Shown here one piece after another: positions 37,026 through 45,770 of a stretch of DNA of 64,000 nucleotides. The notes under the pieces are model-generated. The model worked only from the letters and a program-made list of their open reading frames with translations. It was not told the origin of the DNA and did not search any database. A program made the position numbers and the translations under genes. Each line of letters starts with the position of its first letter. Position 1 is the stretch's first letter. Origin of the DNA: Nocardia mangyaensis (lineage in GTDB: Bacteria > Actinomycetota > Actinomycetes > Mycobacteriales > Mycobacteriaceae); the NCBI RefSeq assembly GCF_001886715.1, contig NZ_CP018082.1, positions 186,001 to 250,000 of the forward strand, read 5' to 3'.

Positions 37026-38228
37026 ATGACTTATGACGTCGCGAGGGTTCGGGGCCTGATACCGTCCCTCGGCGACGGCTGGATCCATCTTGACCCGCAG
37101 GCGGGGATGCTGGTTCCCGATTCGGTATCGCGTGCCGTCTCAACGGGTTTCCGTACCTCCTCGTTTTCGCACATCGGCCGCCACGGTGCGGCGACACGCA
37201 GCGGCGCCATTCTCGACGCCGCCCGCGAGGCGGTCGCCGACCTGGTCGGCGGAGATCCGGCCGGCGTCGTGCTCGGACCCGATCGTGCGGTGCTGCTGGC
37301 CTGGCTGGCGGAATCGCTGAGCTCGCGCCTTGGCCTCGGTACCGGCATCGTGCTCTCGCGCCTCGACGACGAGGCCAACGTCGCGCCGTGGCTGCGCATC
37401 GCCAACCGCTACGGCGCGCACGTGCGCTGGGCCGAGGTGGAGATCGAGACCTGCGAGATGCCGTCGTGGCAGTTCGAGGAACTGATCGGCCCGACCGCGC
37501 GCCTGGTCGCGCTCACCGCCGCGTCCCCGATCGTCGGCTCCGCGCCCGCGGTCCGGGTGGCCGCCGACCGGGTGCACGACGTCGGGGGCCTGCTGGTCGC
37601 CGACGCGTTCGGCGCCGCGCCGTACGCGCTGATCGACATCGACGAGCTCAACGCCGATGTGGTGGCGCTGAGCGCACCGTCGTGGGGCGGCCCGCAGGTG
37701 GGCGCGCTGGTCTTCCGCGACCCGGCCTTCCTCGACCGGATCCCGTCGATGTCGCTCAATCCCTATGCCAAGGGCGCTGAACGGCTCGAGGTGGGCGGAC
37801 ACCAGTACGCCCTGCTGGCCGGGCTCACCGAGTCGATCGACTTCCTCGCCGCGCTCGACGATCGCGCCACCGGCACCCGTCGCGAGCGGCTGGAGATGTC
37901 GATCACCTCGCTGCAGGACTACCACGATCAGCTCTTCGATCATCTGATGCAGGTGCTGGAGAAGGTCGAGGGCCTCACCGTGATCGGCCGCGCCTCCACC
38001 CGCATCCCCACCGTCAGCTTCACGATGGCCGGGATGCAGGCGGAGAAGGTGGCGGCCAAGCTCGCCGACAATCGGATCGGCACGGTCAGCGGGGTGCACG
38101 GCGGGAGCCGGTTGCTCGACGCGCTCGGGGTCAACGACGAGGGTGGCGCTGTCACCATCGGGCTGGCTCCCTATACGACTCGCTACGAGATCGACCAGCT
38201 CGGCCGCGCGCTCATCACCCTCGAGTAG
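37026..38228 (+). CDS. Cysteine-desulfurase-like protein without the PLP lysine
   Basis: 400-residue protein with the class V aminotransferase fold (Rv3778c-like): YDVARVRGLIPSLGDGWIHL at the start and LLVADAFGAAPYALIDIDEL before the active site. Where SufS-type enzymes have SGHKxxGP with the Schiff-base Lys, this protein has LSAPSWGGPQVGALVF, so the Lys is Ser (S219) and the His is Pro. Normal PLP chemistry is therefore unlikely, unless the cofactor binds non-covalently. TAAAGT lies 7 nt before the ATG. It is divergent from bpa. Confidence 0.82.
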   Translation: MTYDVARVRGLIPSLGDGWIHLDPQAGMLVPDSVSRAVSTGFRTSSFSHIGRHGAATRSGAILDAAREAVADLVGGDPAGVVLGPDRAVLLAWLAESLSSRLGLGTGIVLSRLDDEANVAPWLRIANRYGAHVRWAEVEIETCEMPSWQFEELIGPTARLVALTAASPIVGSAPAVRVAADRVHDVGGLLVADAFGAAPYALIDIDELNADVVALSAPSWGGPQVGALVFRDPAFLDRIPSMSLNPYAKGAERLEVGGHQYALLAGLTESIDFLAALDDRATGTRRERLEMSITSLQDYHDQLFDHLMQVLEKVEGLTVIGRASTRIPTVSFTMAGMQAEKVAAKLADNRIGTVSGVHGGSRLLDALGVNDEGGAVTIGLAPYTTRYEIDQLGRALITLE

Positions 38229-38318
38229 ACCCGCCGACCACCACCGGTGACGTCGGCGTCGCGGTCGGCGACCGGCCCTCCCGCGGGGTGACCACGAGCG
38301 CGGTCCCGACCGCGTCGG

Positions 38319-39308
38319 TCAGTCGCGGAGACGCAGGATCACCTTGCCGAAGGTGTCCGGCTCGTCGAGCATCTCGTGTGCCCGCGCCGCCTCCGCGATC
38401 GGCACCTCCGCCGAGATCACCGGAACAACGTCACCCGCGGCGACCTGCGGCCACAACTGTGCTCGCACCGCCGCCACGATCTCGGCCTTGCTGCCGACGC
38501 CGGTCCGCGGCCTGCTGCGCACATTGGTGGCGTGCACCGTGCCCCACTTGCGCAGCAGCGCACCCAGGTTCAACGTGCCGTTGACGCCGCCCTGCATGCC
38601 GATCACCACCAGCTGCCCGTGCGGGGCCAGTGCCTCCACATTGCGCTCCAGATACGTCGCGCCCATGTTGTCGAGAATGATGTCGGCACCCGCCGGCGAC
38701 TCGCTCGCGATCACCTCGACGAAGTCCTGCGTCCGATAGTTGATCAGCACCTCGGCCCCCAATTCGGCGCACCGGGCCAGCTTCTCGTCCGACCCCGCCG
38801 TCACCGCCACCCGCGCACCGCACCGCCGAGCCACCTGAATCGCGTGCGTCCCGATCCCACCCCCACCACCGTGGAGCAACACCAACTGCCCAGCCCGCAT
38901 CCCCGCGGTCATCACCAGGTTCGACCACACCGTGGCCGCCACCTCGGGCAGCCCCGCGGCTGCGACGGGATCGAGCCCGTCCGGGATCGGCAGCAGTTGG
39001 GTGGCCGGCACCGCGACCACCTCCGCGTACCCGCCCCCCGACAGCAGCGCGCACACCCGATCGCCCACCTGCCAGTCGGTCACTCCCGTCCCGAGCGCGA
39101 CGATCGTCCCCGAACACTCCAGCCCCAACACCGAACTCGCGTCAGCGGGCGGCGGATACAACCCCCGCCGCTGCAACAGATCGGCCCGGTTCACCCCCGC
39201 CGCGATGACCTCGACCAGAACTTCCCCTGGCCCGGGCTCCGGATCGACCGTCACGGTCCACTCCATCACCTCGGGCCCACCGAACCCATTCAACTCGATT
39301 GCGTGCAT
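38319..39308 (-). CDS. Zinc-free NAD(P)H quinone oxidoreductase
   Basis: 329-residue medium-chain dehydrogenase/reductase of the quinone oxidoreductase (QOR/PIG3) group, Rv3777-like. The N-terminal catalytic domain has GVNRADLLQRRGLYPPP without zinc ligands; the Rossmann domain has LHGGGGGIGTHAIQVAR. It probably reduces quinones or enones with NADPH. GGAGG lies ten bases before the ATG at 39308. Its start is about 80 bp from the end of the tetR gene on the same strand. Confidence 0.88.
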   Translation of the reverse strand: MHAIELNGFGGPEVMEWTVTVDPEPGPGEVLVEVIAAGVNRADLLQRRGLYPPPADASSVLGLECSGTIVALGTGVTDWQVGDRVCALLSGGGYAEVVAVPATQLLPIPDGLDPVAAAGLPEVAATVWSNLVMTAGMRAGQLVLLHGGGGGIGTHAIQVARRCGARVAVTAGSDEKLARCAELGAEVLINYRTQDFVEVIASESPAGADIILDNMGATYLERNVEALAPHGQLVVIGMQGGVNGTLNLGALLRKWGTVHATNVRSRPRTGVGSKAEIVAAVRAQLWPQVAAGDVVPVISAEVPIAEAARAHEMLDEPDTFGKVILRLRD

Positions 39309-39391
39309 GGATACCGATCCTCCACGCGCCGATGCCCGACCGCGAGCACCCACACGGAAATATCGTCACCGATCTCGCACGGCTGCCGGGG

Positions 39392-39958
39392 TCAGTTCGG
39401 CCCGGGTCGATCGGAGGCGGCGGTGAGGCTGCGTACGAGCAGGTCGATGACCGCTCGCTTGTCCGCGTCGTCGCGCTGATGGGTGAGAAGTCCTTCGATG
39501 ACGAAGGTCCCGATGGCCGACATGGCCGGGAGGTCGGTCTCGGTGACTCCAGCGGTGCGGAGGTTGTCGGCGAACAGCGCGTCGGCCAGCTGGTGGAACG
39601 CGGTGTGCCAGGTGTCGATGGCGGGGGAACTCGCGGCGCGGGCGTGCACGGTGTTGACGAGCCCGCGCAGCTGCTCCAGCTGGTCGACCACCCACAGCAG
39701 GCGGTCGTTCAACGACAGGCTGTCGATCGCCGCGTAGGCGGCGAGTGCCTCGGCCAGGACGCGGTCCAGGACCTCGATGAGCAACTCGTCCTTGTCCTTG
39801 AAATACCAGTAGATCGTATTGACAGTGACTCCCGCGCTCTTGGCGATCCGCGCCGTGGACGCGGATTCGAAGCCGTCGTCGATGAGCAGGCGTTGCGCGG
39901 CGGCGATGATCTCCTCGCGCTTCTCCTCGCGATTCTGCGGGCGTCGATTCCTTGGCAC
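39392..39958 (-). CDS. TetR-family transcriptional regulator
   Basis: 188-residue repressor. The N-terminal helix-turn-helix reads EIIAAAQRLLIDDGFESAST, then IAKSAGVTVNTIYWYFKDKD; the rest is the ligand-binding helical domain. It is divergent from a DUF4334-SDR gene pair, with two matching palindromes in between, so it very likely represses both directions. Start is GTG 39958 with TAGGGT six bases upstream, so its own mRNA should be leaderless and begin inside the regulated zone. Confidence 0.88.
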   Translation of the reverse strand: MPRNRRPQNREEKREEIIAAAQRLLIDDGFESASTARIAKSAGVTVNTIYWYFKDKDELLIEVLDRVLAEALAAYAAIDSLSLNDRLLWVVDQLEQLRGLVNTVHARAASSPAIDTWHTAFHQLADALFADNLRTAGVTETDLPAMSAIGTFVIEGLLTHQRDDADKRAVIDLLVRSLTAASDRPGPN

Positions 39959-39971
39959 TTCACCACCCTAT

Positions 39972-40019
39972 CTTGAGCGGCACTCAAGAAGGCGCTACGC
40001 TTCTTGAGCGACGTTCAAG
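39972..40019. promoter_or_regulatory. Twin TetR operators and promoter for the DUF4334-SDR genes
   Basis: Two 17-bp near-palindromes share CTTGAGCG...TCAAG: 39972-39988 (CTTGAG-N5-CTCAAG) and 40003-40019 (CTTGA-N7-TCAAG), 31 bp centre to centre. The plus-strand promoter is embedded in them: -35 TTGAGC (39973-39978), 17-bp spacer, -10 TACGCT (39996-40001). Binding would cover the -35 box and the transcription start. Confidence 0.7.
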
Positions 40020-40044
40020 ATCTTTCGAGATGAGGCTGGTTCCC

Positions 40045-40614
40045 ATGGACACCGACAACGCGGCCGCCGAGCTGCGCCGGCTCGACACCAGCGAGCTGCT
40101 CGCGCTGTTCACCGATCTGGAAGCCCCCACGATCGCCGAGATCGACGGCGAGTACACCGCCGCCCTGCTCGCCCAGCCGAATCTGTTCGCCATGGTGACC
40201 GGAAAAGTGGCCGTGGCCAACCCGCTCGGGCCGTGGCTGTGCAAGGCATTCCGGCCCGTCGACGCCAACGGCGGGCGCGGCTACAACACCTTCCGCGAGT
40301 TCGGGCGGGTCCGGCAGCGCTACCCGATGCGCACGCTGATCGCCCCGTCGCGCTACGACGGCGCCCCGGCCTACACGCTCGTCTATCGCGCCTACACCTC
40401 GATGTGCGGGTCGATCCACATGGTGGACGAGCTACGCCGTGCCGCGCCCGGGGTCTACCTGGGCATGGGCACCTGGGGATTCACCGACGCTCAGCGTCGC
40501 GTCCCCCGGCCCTTCCTGCTCACCGGCCCGGTCGGTGAGTACCGCGGCGACATCGGCACAGCTCGGCCCGACTTCACCCCCGGCCCCCGCGAGCTGCCCG
40601 GCCCACCTGCCTGA
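40045..40614 (+). CDS. DUF4334-type (GXWXG) protein
   Basis: 189-residue cytoplasmic protein. WLCKAFRPVDANGGRGYNTF and a C-terminal YLGMGTWGFTDAQRRVPRPF match the two-part GXWXG/DUF4334 family, whose role is unknown and which often accompanies oxidoreductases. TGAGG lies nine bases before the ATG at 40045. It is the first gene after the twin TetR operators and is followed 39 bp later by an SDR gene, so the two are probably co-regulated. Confidence 0.72.
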   Translation: MDTDNAAAELRRLDTSELLALFTDLEAPTIAEIDGEYTAALLAQPNLFAMVTGKVAVANPLGPWLCKAFRPVDANGGRGYNTFREFGRVRQRYPMRTLIAPSRYDGAPAYTLVYRAYTSMCGSIHMVDELRRAAPGVYLGMGTWGFTDAQRRVPRPFLLTGPVGEYRGDIGTARPDFTPGPRELPGPPA

Positions 40615-40653
40615 CGACCCCCACCTCTCGACCCCCACCCGAGCGAAGGAACC

Positions 40654-41451
40654 ATGACCACATCCCCCCGCACCGCCCTGATCACCGGCGCGTCCGCCGG
40701 CATCGGCGCGGCATTCGCCCACCATCTGGCCGCAAGCGGCTACCAGCTGCTACTCGTCGCCCGTCGCGCCGATCGCCTGCAGGAGCTCGCCACACAGCTG
40801 GCCGAACGCCACGATGTGCGCTGCGAGGTTTTCGCCGCCGACCTCACCGACCCCGCTGCCCCCGCCGCGATCGTGGACCACGCCGAACAGCAGGGCCTGG
40901 ACATCGACGTCCTGATCAACAACGCGGGCCTGTCGGGCAAGACCGCGTTCGCCGACACCCCGTGGGACGCCCTGGCCGGGGAGATCCAGCTGATGGTGAC
41001 CGCCCCGACCGAACTCGCCCACCTGGTCATCCCCGGCATGAAGGAGCGCCACTGGGGCCGCATCGTCAACCTGTCCTCGGTCGCCGCGTTCGCCCCACCC
41101 GGCGCCGGCCTGCTCTACACCGGCGTCAAGTCCTACGTCCTCAACGCCTCGCAAGCCCTGGATATGGAACTCAAACCCCACGGCATCCATGTCACCGCCC
41201 TGTGCCCCGGCTTCACCCGCACCGAGTTTCACGATGTGATGGGCACTCGGGACAAGGCCGACCACCTGCCCGGCATCCTCTGGCAGCAGCCCGACGCCGT
41301 CGTCACCGAGGGCTGGGCAGCCGTGATGAAAGGCAAACCCGTGTGCGTCCCGGGTACCGTCAACAAGATCTCCGCCGCCGTCATGAAGCCCCTGCCCATC
41401 CGCCTGGGCTACCTCGTCGGAAAGACCTTCAACCCCTTCAAGGACAGCTGA
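40654..41451 (+). CDS. Short-chain dehydrogenase/reductase
   Basis: 265-residue NAD(P)-dependent oxidoreductase of the classical SDR type. It shows the TGASAGIG nucleotide loop, NNAG (INNAGLSGK), catalytic Ser in LSSVAAF and the Tyr-x3-Lys in LLYTGVKSYV. The C-terminal tail (VMKPLPIRLGYLVGKTFNPF) resembles SDRs annotated as DltE-like or long-chain ketoreductases. Substrate unknown. AAGGA precedes the ATG. It is downstream of the DUF4334 gene under the same TetR-controlled promoter, and its only downstream neighbour is a tRNA gene. Confidence 0.88.
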   Translation: MTTSPRTALITGASAGIGAAFAHHLAASGYQLLLVARRADRLQELATQLAERHDVRCEVFAADLTDPAAPAAIVDHAEQQGLDIDVLINNAGLSGKTAFADTPWDALAGEIQLMVTAPTELAHLVIPGMKERHWGRIVNLSSVAAFAPPGAGLLYTGVKSYVLNASQALDMELKPHGIHVTALCPGFTRTEFHDVMGTRDKADHLPGILWQQPDAVVTEGWAAVMKGKPVCVPGTVNKISAAVMKPLPIRLGYLVGKTFNPFKDS

Positions 41452-41584
41452 AGTCGGTCACCTCTCGGGTGCCGGCCCAGCGCCCCAGTCGCCCGCCACG
41501 ACGATCCGCACCTGAGCTGGTCGCGATGGCGGGCGAGCCCGGAATCGCGACGAGACGGACGGCTCAGCTAAGATCCCCCAGCAG

Positions 41585-41675
41585 GGAGATGTGGCAGAGC
41601 GGCCGAATGCACTCGCCTTGAAAGCGAGCGTGGCGTAAAAAACCACCGGGGGTTCAAATCCCTCCGTCTCCGCCA
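41585..41675 (+). tRNA. tRNA-Ser (TGA anticodon)
   Basis: Acceptor stem GGAGATG pairs with CGTCTCC; the anticodon arm ctcgc-cTTGAAAg-gcgag presents TGA; a long variable arm and the T-arm GGTTCAAATCC follow; discriminator G and an encoded CCA end the gene. The long variable arm fits a class II serine tRNA. Confidence 0.93.
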
Positions 41676-41782
41676 TTGTCGGGTCGGGGCCTGACGAAAC
41701 ACTTCGTGCCGGGCCCGCCCCGTCTGCAGATTGTGAGTCGTCATCATCGAGCGGCGACGAATGTGTGCGAGGGGGAATTCTC

Positions 41783-42214
41783 ATGACCGGTCCCGTGCCC
41801 GGGTTCGCCGTTCCGGCGCCGCCACAGTTCCGCACCGTCCCGGGCCAGACCGGGATCACCGTCTACGCCTGGAAGATGCCGATCGCCTTCGGCATCGGGG
41901 TGAAGATTCGAGTCAACGGCTATCCGGTCCCGAATGCGCAGTGGGGGGCCAACTTCGTGCCGGGTCCGCCCGGTGTACACACGGTGACCGTCGATTCGAG
42001 TCAGCTGGGGATGGAGTACGGCGGCGGCGCCGTCGCGCTGCAGGTTTTCCCCGGATACGCCACCGAGGTCCACTACACGGCGCCTGCGAACACGTTCGCG
42101 AAGGGCGCGCTCACGCCCGAGCGCCGGAGTGCGCCCGGTCAGGTGCTCGGCTACATCGGCATGGCTGTCTGCGTCCTGCTCCTGGCGTTCTCGGTGTACC
42201 GGTTGGTCAGCTGA
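41783..42214 (+). CDS. Small membrane-anchored protein with beta-rich N-domain
   Basis: 143-residue protein of unknown function. Residues 1-110 are proline- and glycine-rich with alternating strands (WKMPIAFGIGVKIRVNGYPV, GPPGVHTVTVDSS), and one C-terminal membrane helix follows (GYIGMAVCVLLLAFSVYRL). No signal peptide is present, so the orientation is unclear. GAGGGGG lies seven bases before the ATG at 41783. I recognise no family with confidence. Confidence 0.7.
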   Translation: MTGPVPGFAVPAPPQFRTVPGQTGITVYAWKMPIAFGIGVKIRVNGYPVPNAQWGANFVPGPPGVHTVTVDSSQLGMEYGGGAVALQVFPGYATEVHYTAPANTFAKGALTPERRSAPGQVLGYIGMAVCVLLLAFSVYRLVS

Positions 42215-42308
42215 TCGCCCAGCCGCCGCGCTCGCGGTGGCCGCGAGTGCCCCGGCCGATCACCGATGATGCCCGGCCGGGGCGGCGAAGGTGCCGTCCG
42301 TCACCTGA

Positions 42309-43067
42309 CTAGGTCCGGCGCGGATCGTCCTGCACTCCTTCGGTTTCCACGCGTTCCTTGCGTACGGTGCCGGACACCTGCTGCTCGTCGTCGACCTCGT
42401 CGACCGCCAGCCGCACCCGCTCGACGGGAACGGCCTCCTTGTCGACGTGCACCTGATCGGCGTGCAGAAGGACCTCGCGTTCCTCCTCGCCGATCTCGGT
42501 CGGCCCGCGCTCGCCGGTGATCGGCTCACGTTCGACGCGGACCTCCTCGTGCGTCGTGGGCACCGTGAAGGTCTGCTCCTCCTCCACGACGTACTTGCGC
42601 AGCCGGGCGGTGCCGACCTCCTCGCTGTCGGTCTCGACGCGCAGCTGTTCCTCCGAGCGGATGACCGAATCCTCGGCGCGTTGGCCGTGCGTCATCGGTT
42701 CGTCGGCACCGGGCCGAATCTGCTGACGGCCGTAGGTGTTCCAGCCCGCGGCCCGCGGATCGACATGGTAGTGCGCGAACAGTTCCTGCTCGGCTGCCGG
42801 ACTGATCCGGCCGCCCTCGTCGAGATGCGGCGCGGATTTCACCTCGTTCTTGTCGACTCGAAGGCGCAGCGCGTCCTGGTCGGGTTGGTGCTCGGCGCCG
42901 GCCAGCGGCACCAGGGAGTCGCCGTGGAACAGCCCGGTCGAGACCGAGGCCCAGGTCGGCGAACCCGTCGCGTTCTCCAGATAGATCTGCTTGACCTTGC
43001 CGATCTTCTCGCCGTGCGCGTCGTACGCGGTCGCGCCGATCAGGGAATCCAAGGTTGCTCTGCTCAT
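42309..43067 (-). CDS. PRC-barrel and DUF2382 stress-type protein
   Basis: 252-residue soluble protein. Residues 1-85 form a PRC-barrel (DSLIGATAYDAHGEKIGKVK), and residues about 140-250 form the acidic DUF2382 domain with repeated EEQTFTVPTTHEEVRVEREP and EREVLLHADQVHVDKEAVPV strands. Such pairs are common in actinobacteria and deinococci and are associated with stress tolerance, with no known biochemical role. AGGAGGG lies six bases before the ATG. The 118-bp gap to the nitric oxide synthase gene holds nothing else. Confidence 0.85.
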   Translation of the reverse strand: MSRATLDSLIGATAYDAHGEKIGKVKQIYLENATGSPTWASVSTGLFHGDSLVPLAGAEHQPDQDALRLRVDKNEVKSAPHLDEGGRISPAAEQELFAHYHVDPRAAGWNTYGRQQIRPGADEPMTHGQRAEDSVIRSEEQLRVETDSEEVGTARLRKYVVEEEQTFTVPTTHEEVRVEREPITGERGPTEIGEEEREVLLHADQVHVDKEAVPVERVRLAVDEVDDEQQVSGTVRKERVETEGVQDDPRRT

Positions 43068-43185
43068 CGTGATCCCTCCTACCGGGAGCCATCCGGGCTC
43101 CGCTGGGTTGTTGGTGATCAGCTACGTGGCAGCAAATACCCGGTCGGTTTCGGGCCAAACACCCCCGGTCAGGGGCCGGATTCAC

Positions 43186-44346
43186 TCAGTCCCTGCGGAC
43201 GAAGTTGGGGCGCACGTCCAGGTCGGGCGGGTCGTAGTAGCGGTGGAAGGTGGGCGTGAGTCCGGAGGAGATCGGCGGGTTGACCCAGCTCCAGTCGGTG
43301 GGACAGGCCCGGCCGGCGGATTCCTCGCGCTGGACGTGGTCGCAGAACTGCTTGGCGACCGTGTGATGGTCGACCATGTGCACTCCCGAGGTGCGGAAAC
43401 TGTGCAGGACAGCGTGATTCAGTTCGATCAGGGCCTTGTCGCGCCAGAGCGTGCGCACCGATGAGGTGTCCAGACCCATCATGTCGGCGATCAGGGGGAG
43501 CATGTTGTAGCGGTCGCTGTCGCTGAGATTGCGCGCGCCGATCTCGGTGCCGACGTACCAGCCGTTGAACGGGGCGAAGGAGTAGGTGACACCGCCGACC
43601 TCGAGGTCCATGTTCGAGACCGCGGGCAGCGCATGCCATTTCAGGCCGAGCCCGGCGAACCACGGGTAGTCGGGGTGGCTCAGCTCGACTTCGCGAACGA
43701 GTTCGCGGGGGACGTCGAAGTACTGCAGGTCCTCGGTGGGCGTGCTGATCAGAACGGGCAACACGTCGAAGGGTGTCCGCTCGCCGTGCCAGCCCAGCGC
43801 GAGTGCCTGCTCGGTGGCGGCGATATTGGCCGGATCGCCGGTGACGGTGCCGTCACCGTTGCGGTATCCGGCATAGCGGATCAACTGGGAACTCTCGATG
43901 CGGTATTCGGCACCGCCGGGATCACGCGGGGGGCCCACCGTGATCATCGACTGGATGGCGCCGCCATTGGTGGCCAGTCGTAGATGTTGCCAGCACACTT
44001 CGGAAAGCTCGTGCGCGGAAGTAACTCGGCGCGCGTCGAGCAGTTTCAGCGACCGCCAGTGTTTGCGGCCCACGCAGCGAGCGTGGTTGCGCCAAGCCAG
44101 TTTCGCGCCGATCAATATCTCCTCGGCGGTCTGTCGATAGGTGCCGGTTTCGCGCAGTTCGGCGAGTGCGCCGAGGCGTCGCTGGGTGGGCAGATGCCCG
44201 AGTTCGGGGTTGCGGAAGAACTCGTCGCATTCGCGCAGCCGACGGTCGAGCTCGGTGTCGGGTGTGGTGACGAGATCGCTCGTGTCGTCCAAAGTAGGTG
44301 CGGTGGTGGGCTTTTCGCAGACAGCAGGGCGGGAGCGTTGGTTCAC
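43186..44346 (-). CDS. nos: Nitric oxide synthase oxygenase (bacterial NOS)
   Basis: Heme-thiolate enzyme that oxidises L-arginine to NO and citrulline. The 386-residue protein corresponds to the oxygenase domain only; no flavoprotein reductase is fused or adjacent, so electrons must come from a general ferredoxin or flavodoxin system. The heme-ligand Cys is C91 in HARCVGRKHW; WFAGLGLKWHALPAVSNMDL and FNGWYVGTEIGARNL are substrate-pocket segments. GTG 44346 is chosen because GGAGA lies six bases upstream. The 177 bp before it, up to the next gene, show no gene. Confidence 0.93.
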   Translation of the reverse strand: MNQRSRPAVCEKPTTAPTLDDTSDLVTTPDTELDRRLRECDEFFRNPELGHLPTQRRLGALAELRETGTYRQTAEEILIGAKLAWRNHARCVGRKHWRSLKLLDARRVTSAHELSEVCWQHLRLATNGGAIQSMITVGPPRDPGGAEYRIESSQLIRYAGYRNGDGTVTGDPANIAATEQALALGWHGERTPFDVLPVLISTPTEDLQYFDVPRELVREVELSHPDYPWFAGLGLKWHALPAVSNMDLEVGGVTYSFAPFNGWYVGTEIGARNLSDSDRYNMLPLIADMMGLDTSSVRTLWRDKALIELNHAVLHSFRTSGVHMVDHHTVAKQFCDHVQREESAGRACPTDWSWVNPPISSGLTPTFHRYYDPPDLDVRPNFVRRD

Positions 44347-44523
44347 GGTACATCTCCGGTCGGGCAGCGGGTGCAGGGCCGTGCGGGCGGACCCGAGATG
44401 CGGGTCGATCGCCCGCCGAGAACACTCCGCTCGACCGGTGGCGCGCGCCGACCAGGTAATCGACCGATCATCGCCCCGTGCATATTCGTCCTGTTCGAAC
44501 ACCGAAATCAGCGTGAGATCAGC

Positions 44524-45681
44524 CTACGACCGGTGTGCTGGCGGTGTGCTCGAAATCGCGGTAATGCCCCCTGGACTCGCGTCAAGGGATGCTGACCGTG
44601 TGCTGGTCTGACGGAATGGGGCGGCCTCCGGGCCGGTGGCGAAGGCGAGGAACTGGTCGTTCTCGTGCGGATCGCCGATCGTCACCCGCACGCCGTCTCC
44701 GGCGAACGGGCGGACCAGTACCCCCGCCGCCGCACTGGCCTCGGCGAATTCCACGGTGCGCGCGCCCAGCGGCAGCCACACGAAATTGGCCTCGCTCGGT
44801 GGCATCGCATAGCCCGCGGCGAGCAGCGCCGAGCGCACCCGGCCGCGCTCGGCCACCAGCAACTCGGTGCGATCGAGCAGTTCGCCACGCGCCTCCAGCG
44901 AGGCGATCGCGGCCGCCTGCGCCACCCGGTTCACGCTGAACGGGATGTGCACCTTCAGCAGCGCGGTGATCACCTCGGGATCGCCCACCGCGTATCCCAC
45001 CCGTAGTCCGGCCAGACCGTAGGCCTTGGAGAAGGTGCGGAGCACGACCACGTTCGGCCGGGTCCGCGCGATCTCGACGCCGTCGGGGCGCGTCGCCGGG
45101 GTCAGTCGCAGGTACTCGTAGTAGGCCTCGTCGAGCACGACGAGCACGTGCGCCGGCACCCGGTCGAGGAACCGCTCCAGCTCGGCACGGCCGTGCGCGG
45201 TGCCGGTCGGATTGTTCGGGTTGCAGACGAAGATCAGCTTGGTGCGCTCGGTGACCGCCGCGGCCATCGCGTCCAGATCGTGCAGATGGCCCTCGGTCAG
45301 CGGCACCGGCACCGCGGTGGCATTACCCACCTGTGTGACGATCGGATATGCCTCGAACGAGCGCCACGCGAAGACCACCTCGTCGGTGGGTGCGTCGCAG
45401 GTGATCTGCACGAGTTCCTGGCACAGCGCGACGCTGCCGCAGCCGACCGCGACCTGGGCGACACTCACGTCGAGGAACCCCGCCAGCGCCGTCCGCAGCT
45501 CGGTGACCTGATTGTCCGGGTACCGGTTGGCCTGCTCAGCGGCCTCCGCGATCGCCTTGGCCGCGCTGGGCAGCGGGCCGAAGGTCGTCTCGTTGGACGC
45601 GAGCTTCACCGCATCGGGGTGGTTACGACCGGGAACATAGGCCGGGATGGTGGCGAGGTCGGGCCGGATGTGCGCTGTCAC
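44524..45681 (-). CDS. Histidinol-phosphate/aromatic aminotransferase family (HisC2/Pat-like)
   Basis: PLP-dependent class I/II aminotransferase, 385 residues, resembling Rv3772. It has KLASNETTFGPLPSA, the FVCNPNNPTGTAHG segment, DEAYYEYLR and the PLP lysine in RTFSKAYGLAGLRVGYA. Which of phenylalanine, tyrosine or histidinol phosphate it uses cannot be read. The last 37 residues (TGPEAAPFRQTSTRSASLDA and onward) extend beyond the usual end. TAGGGT lies six bases before the GTG, and GGAGG is also present. It is divergent from the dienelactone-hydrolase-like gene, with which it shares an 89-bp gap. Confidence 0.85.
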   Translation of the reverse strand: MTAHIRPDLATIPAYVPGRNHPDAVKLASNETTFGPLPSAAKAIAEAAEQANRYPDNQVTELRTALAGFLDVSVAQVAVGCGSVALCQELVQITCDAPTDEVVFAWRSFEAYPIVTQVGNATAVPVPLTEGHLHDLDAMAAAVTERTKLIFVCNPNNPTGTAHGRAELERFLDRVPAHVLVVLDEAYYEYLRLTPATRPDGVEIARTRPNVVVLRTFSKAYGLAGLRVGYAVGDPEVITALLKVHIPFSVNRVAQAAAIASLEARGELLDRTELLVAERGRVRSALLAAGYAMPPSEANFVWLPLGARTVEFAEASAAAGVLVRPFAGDGVRVTIGDPHENDQFLAFATGPEAAPFRQTSTRSASLDASPGGITAISSTPPAHRS

Positions 45682-45770
45682 GCCTCCACCCTACGATGAT
45701 CGGCCGGCTCGGCGCGCGGCGCGGCCGACAAGGTCTACCCAAGTCCAGTTCCGGCGCCTACGCTGGGTTT

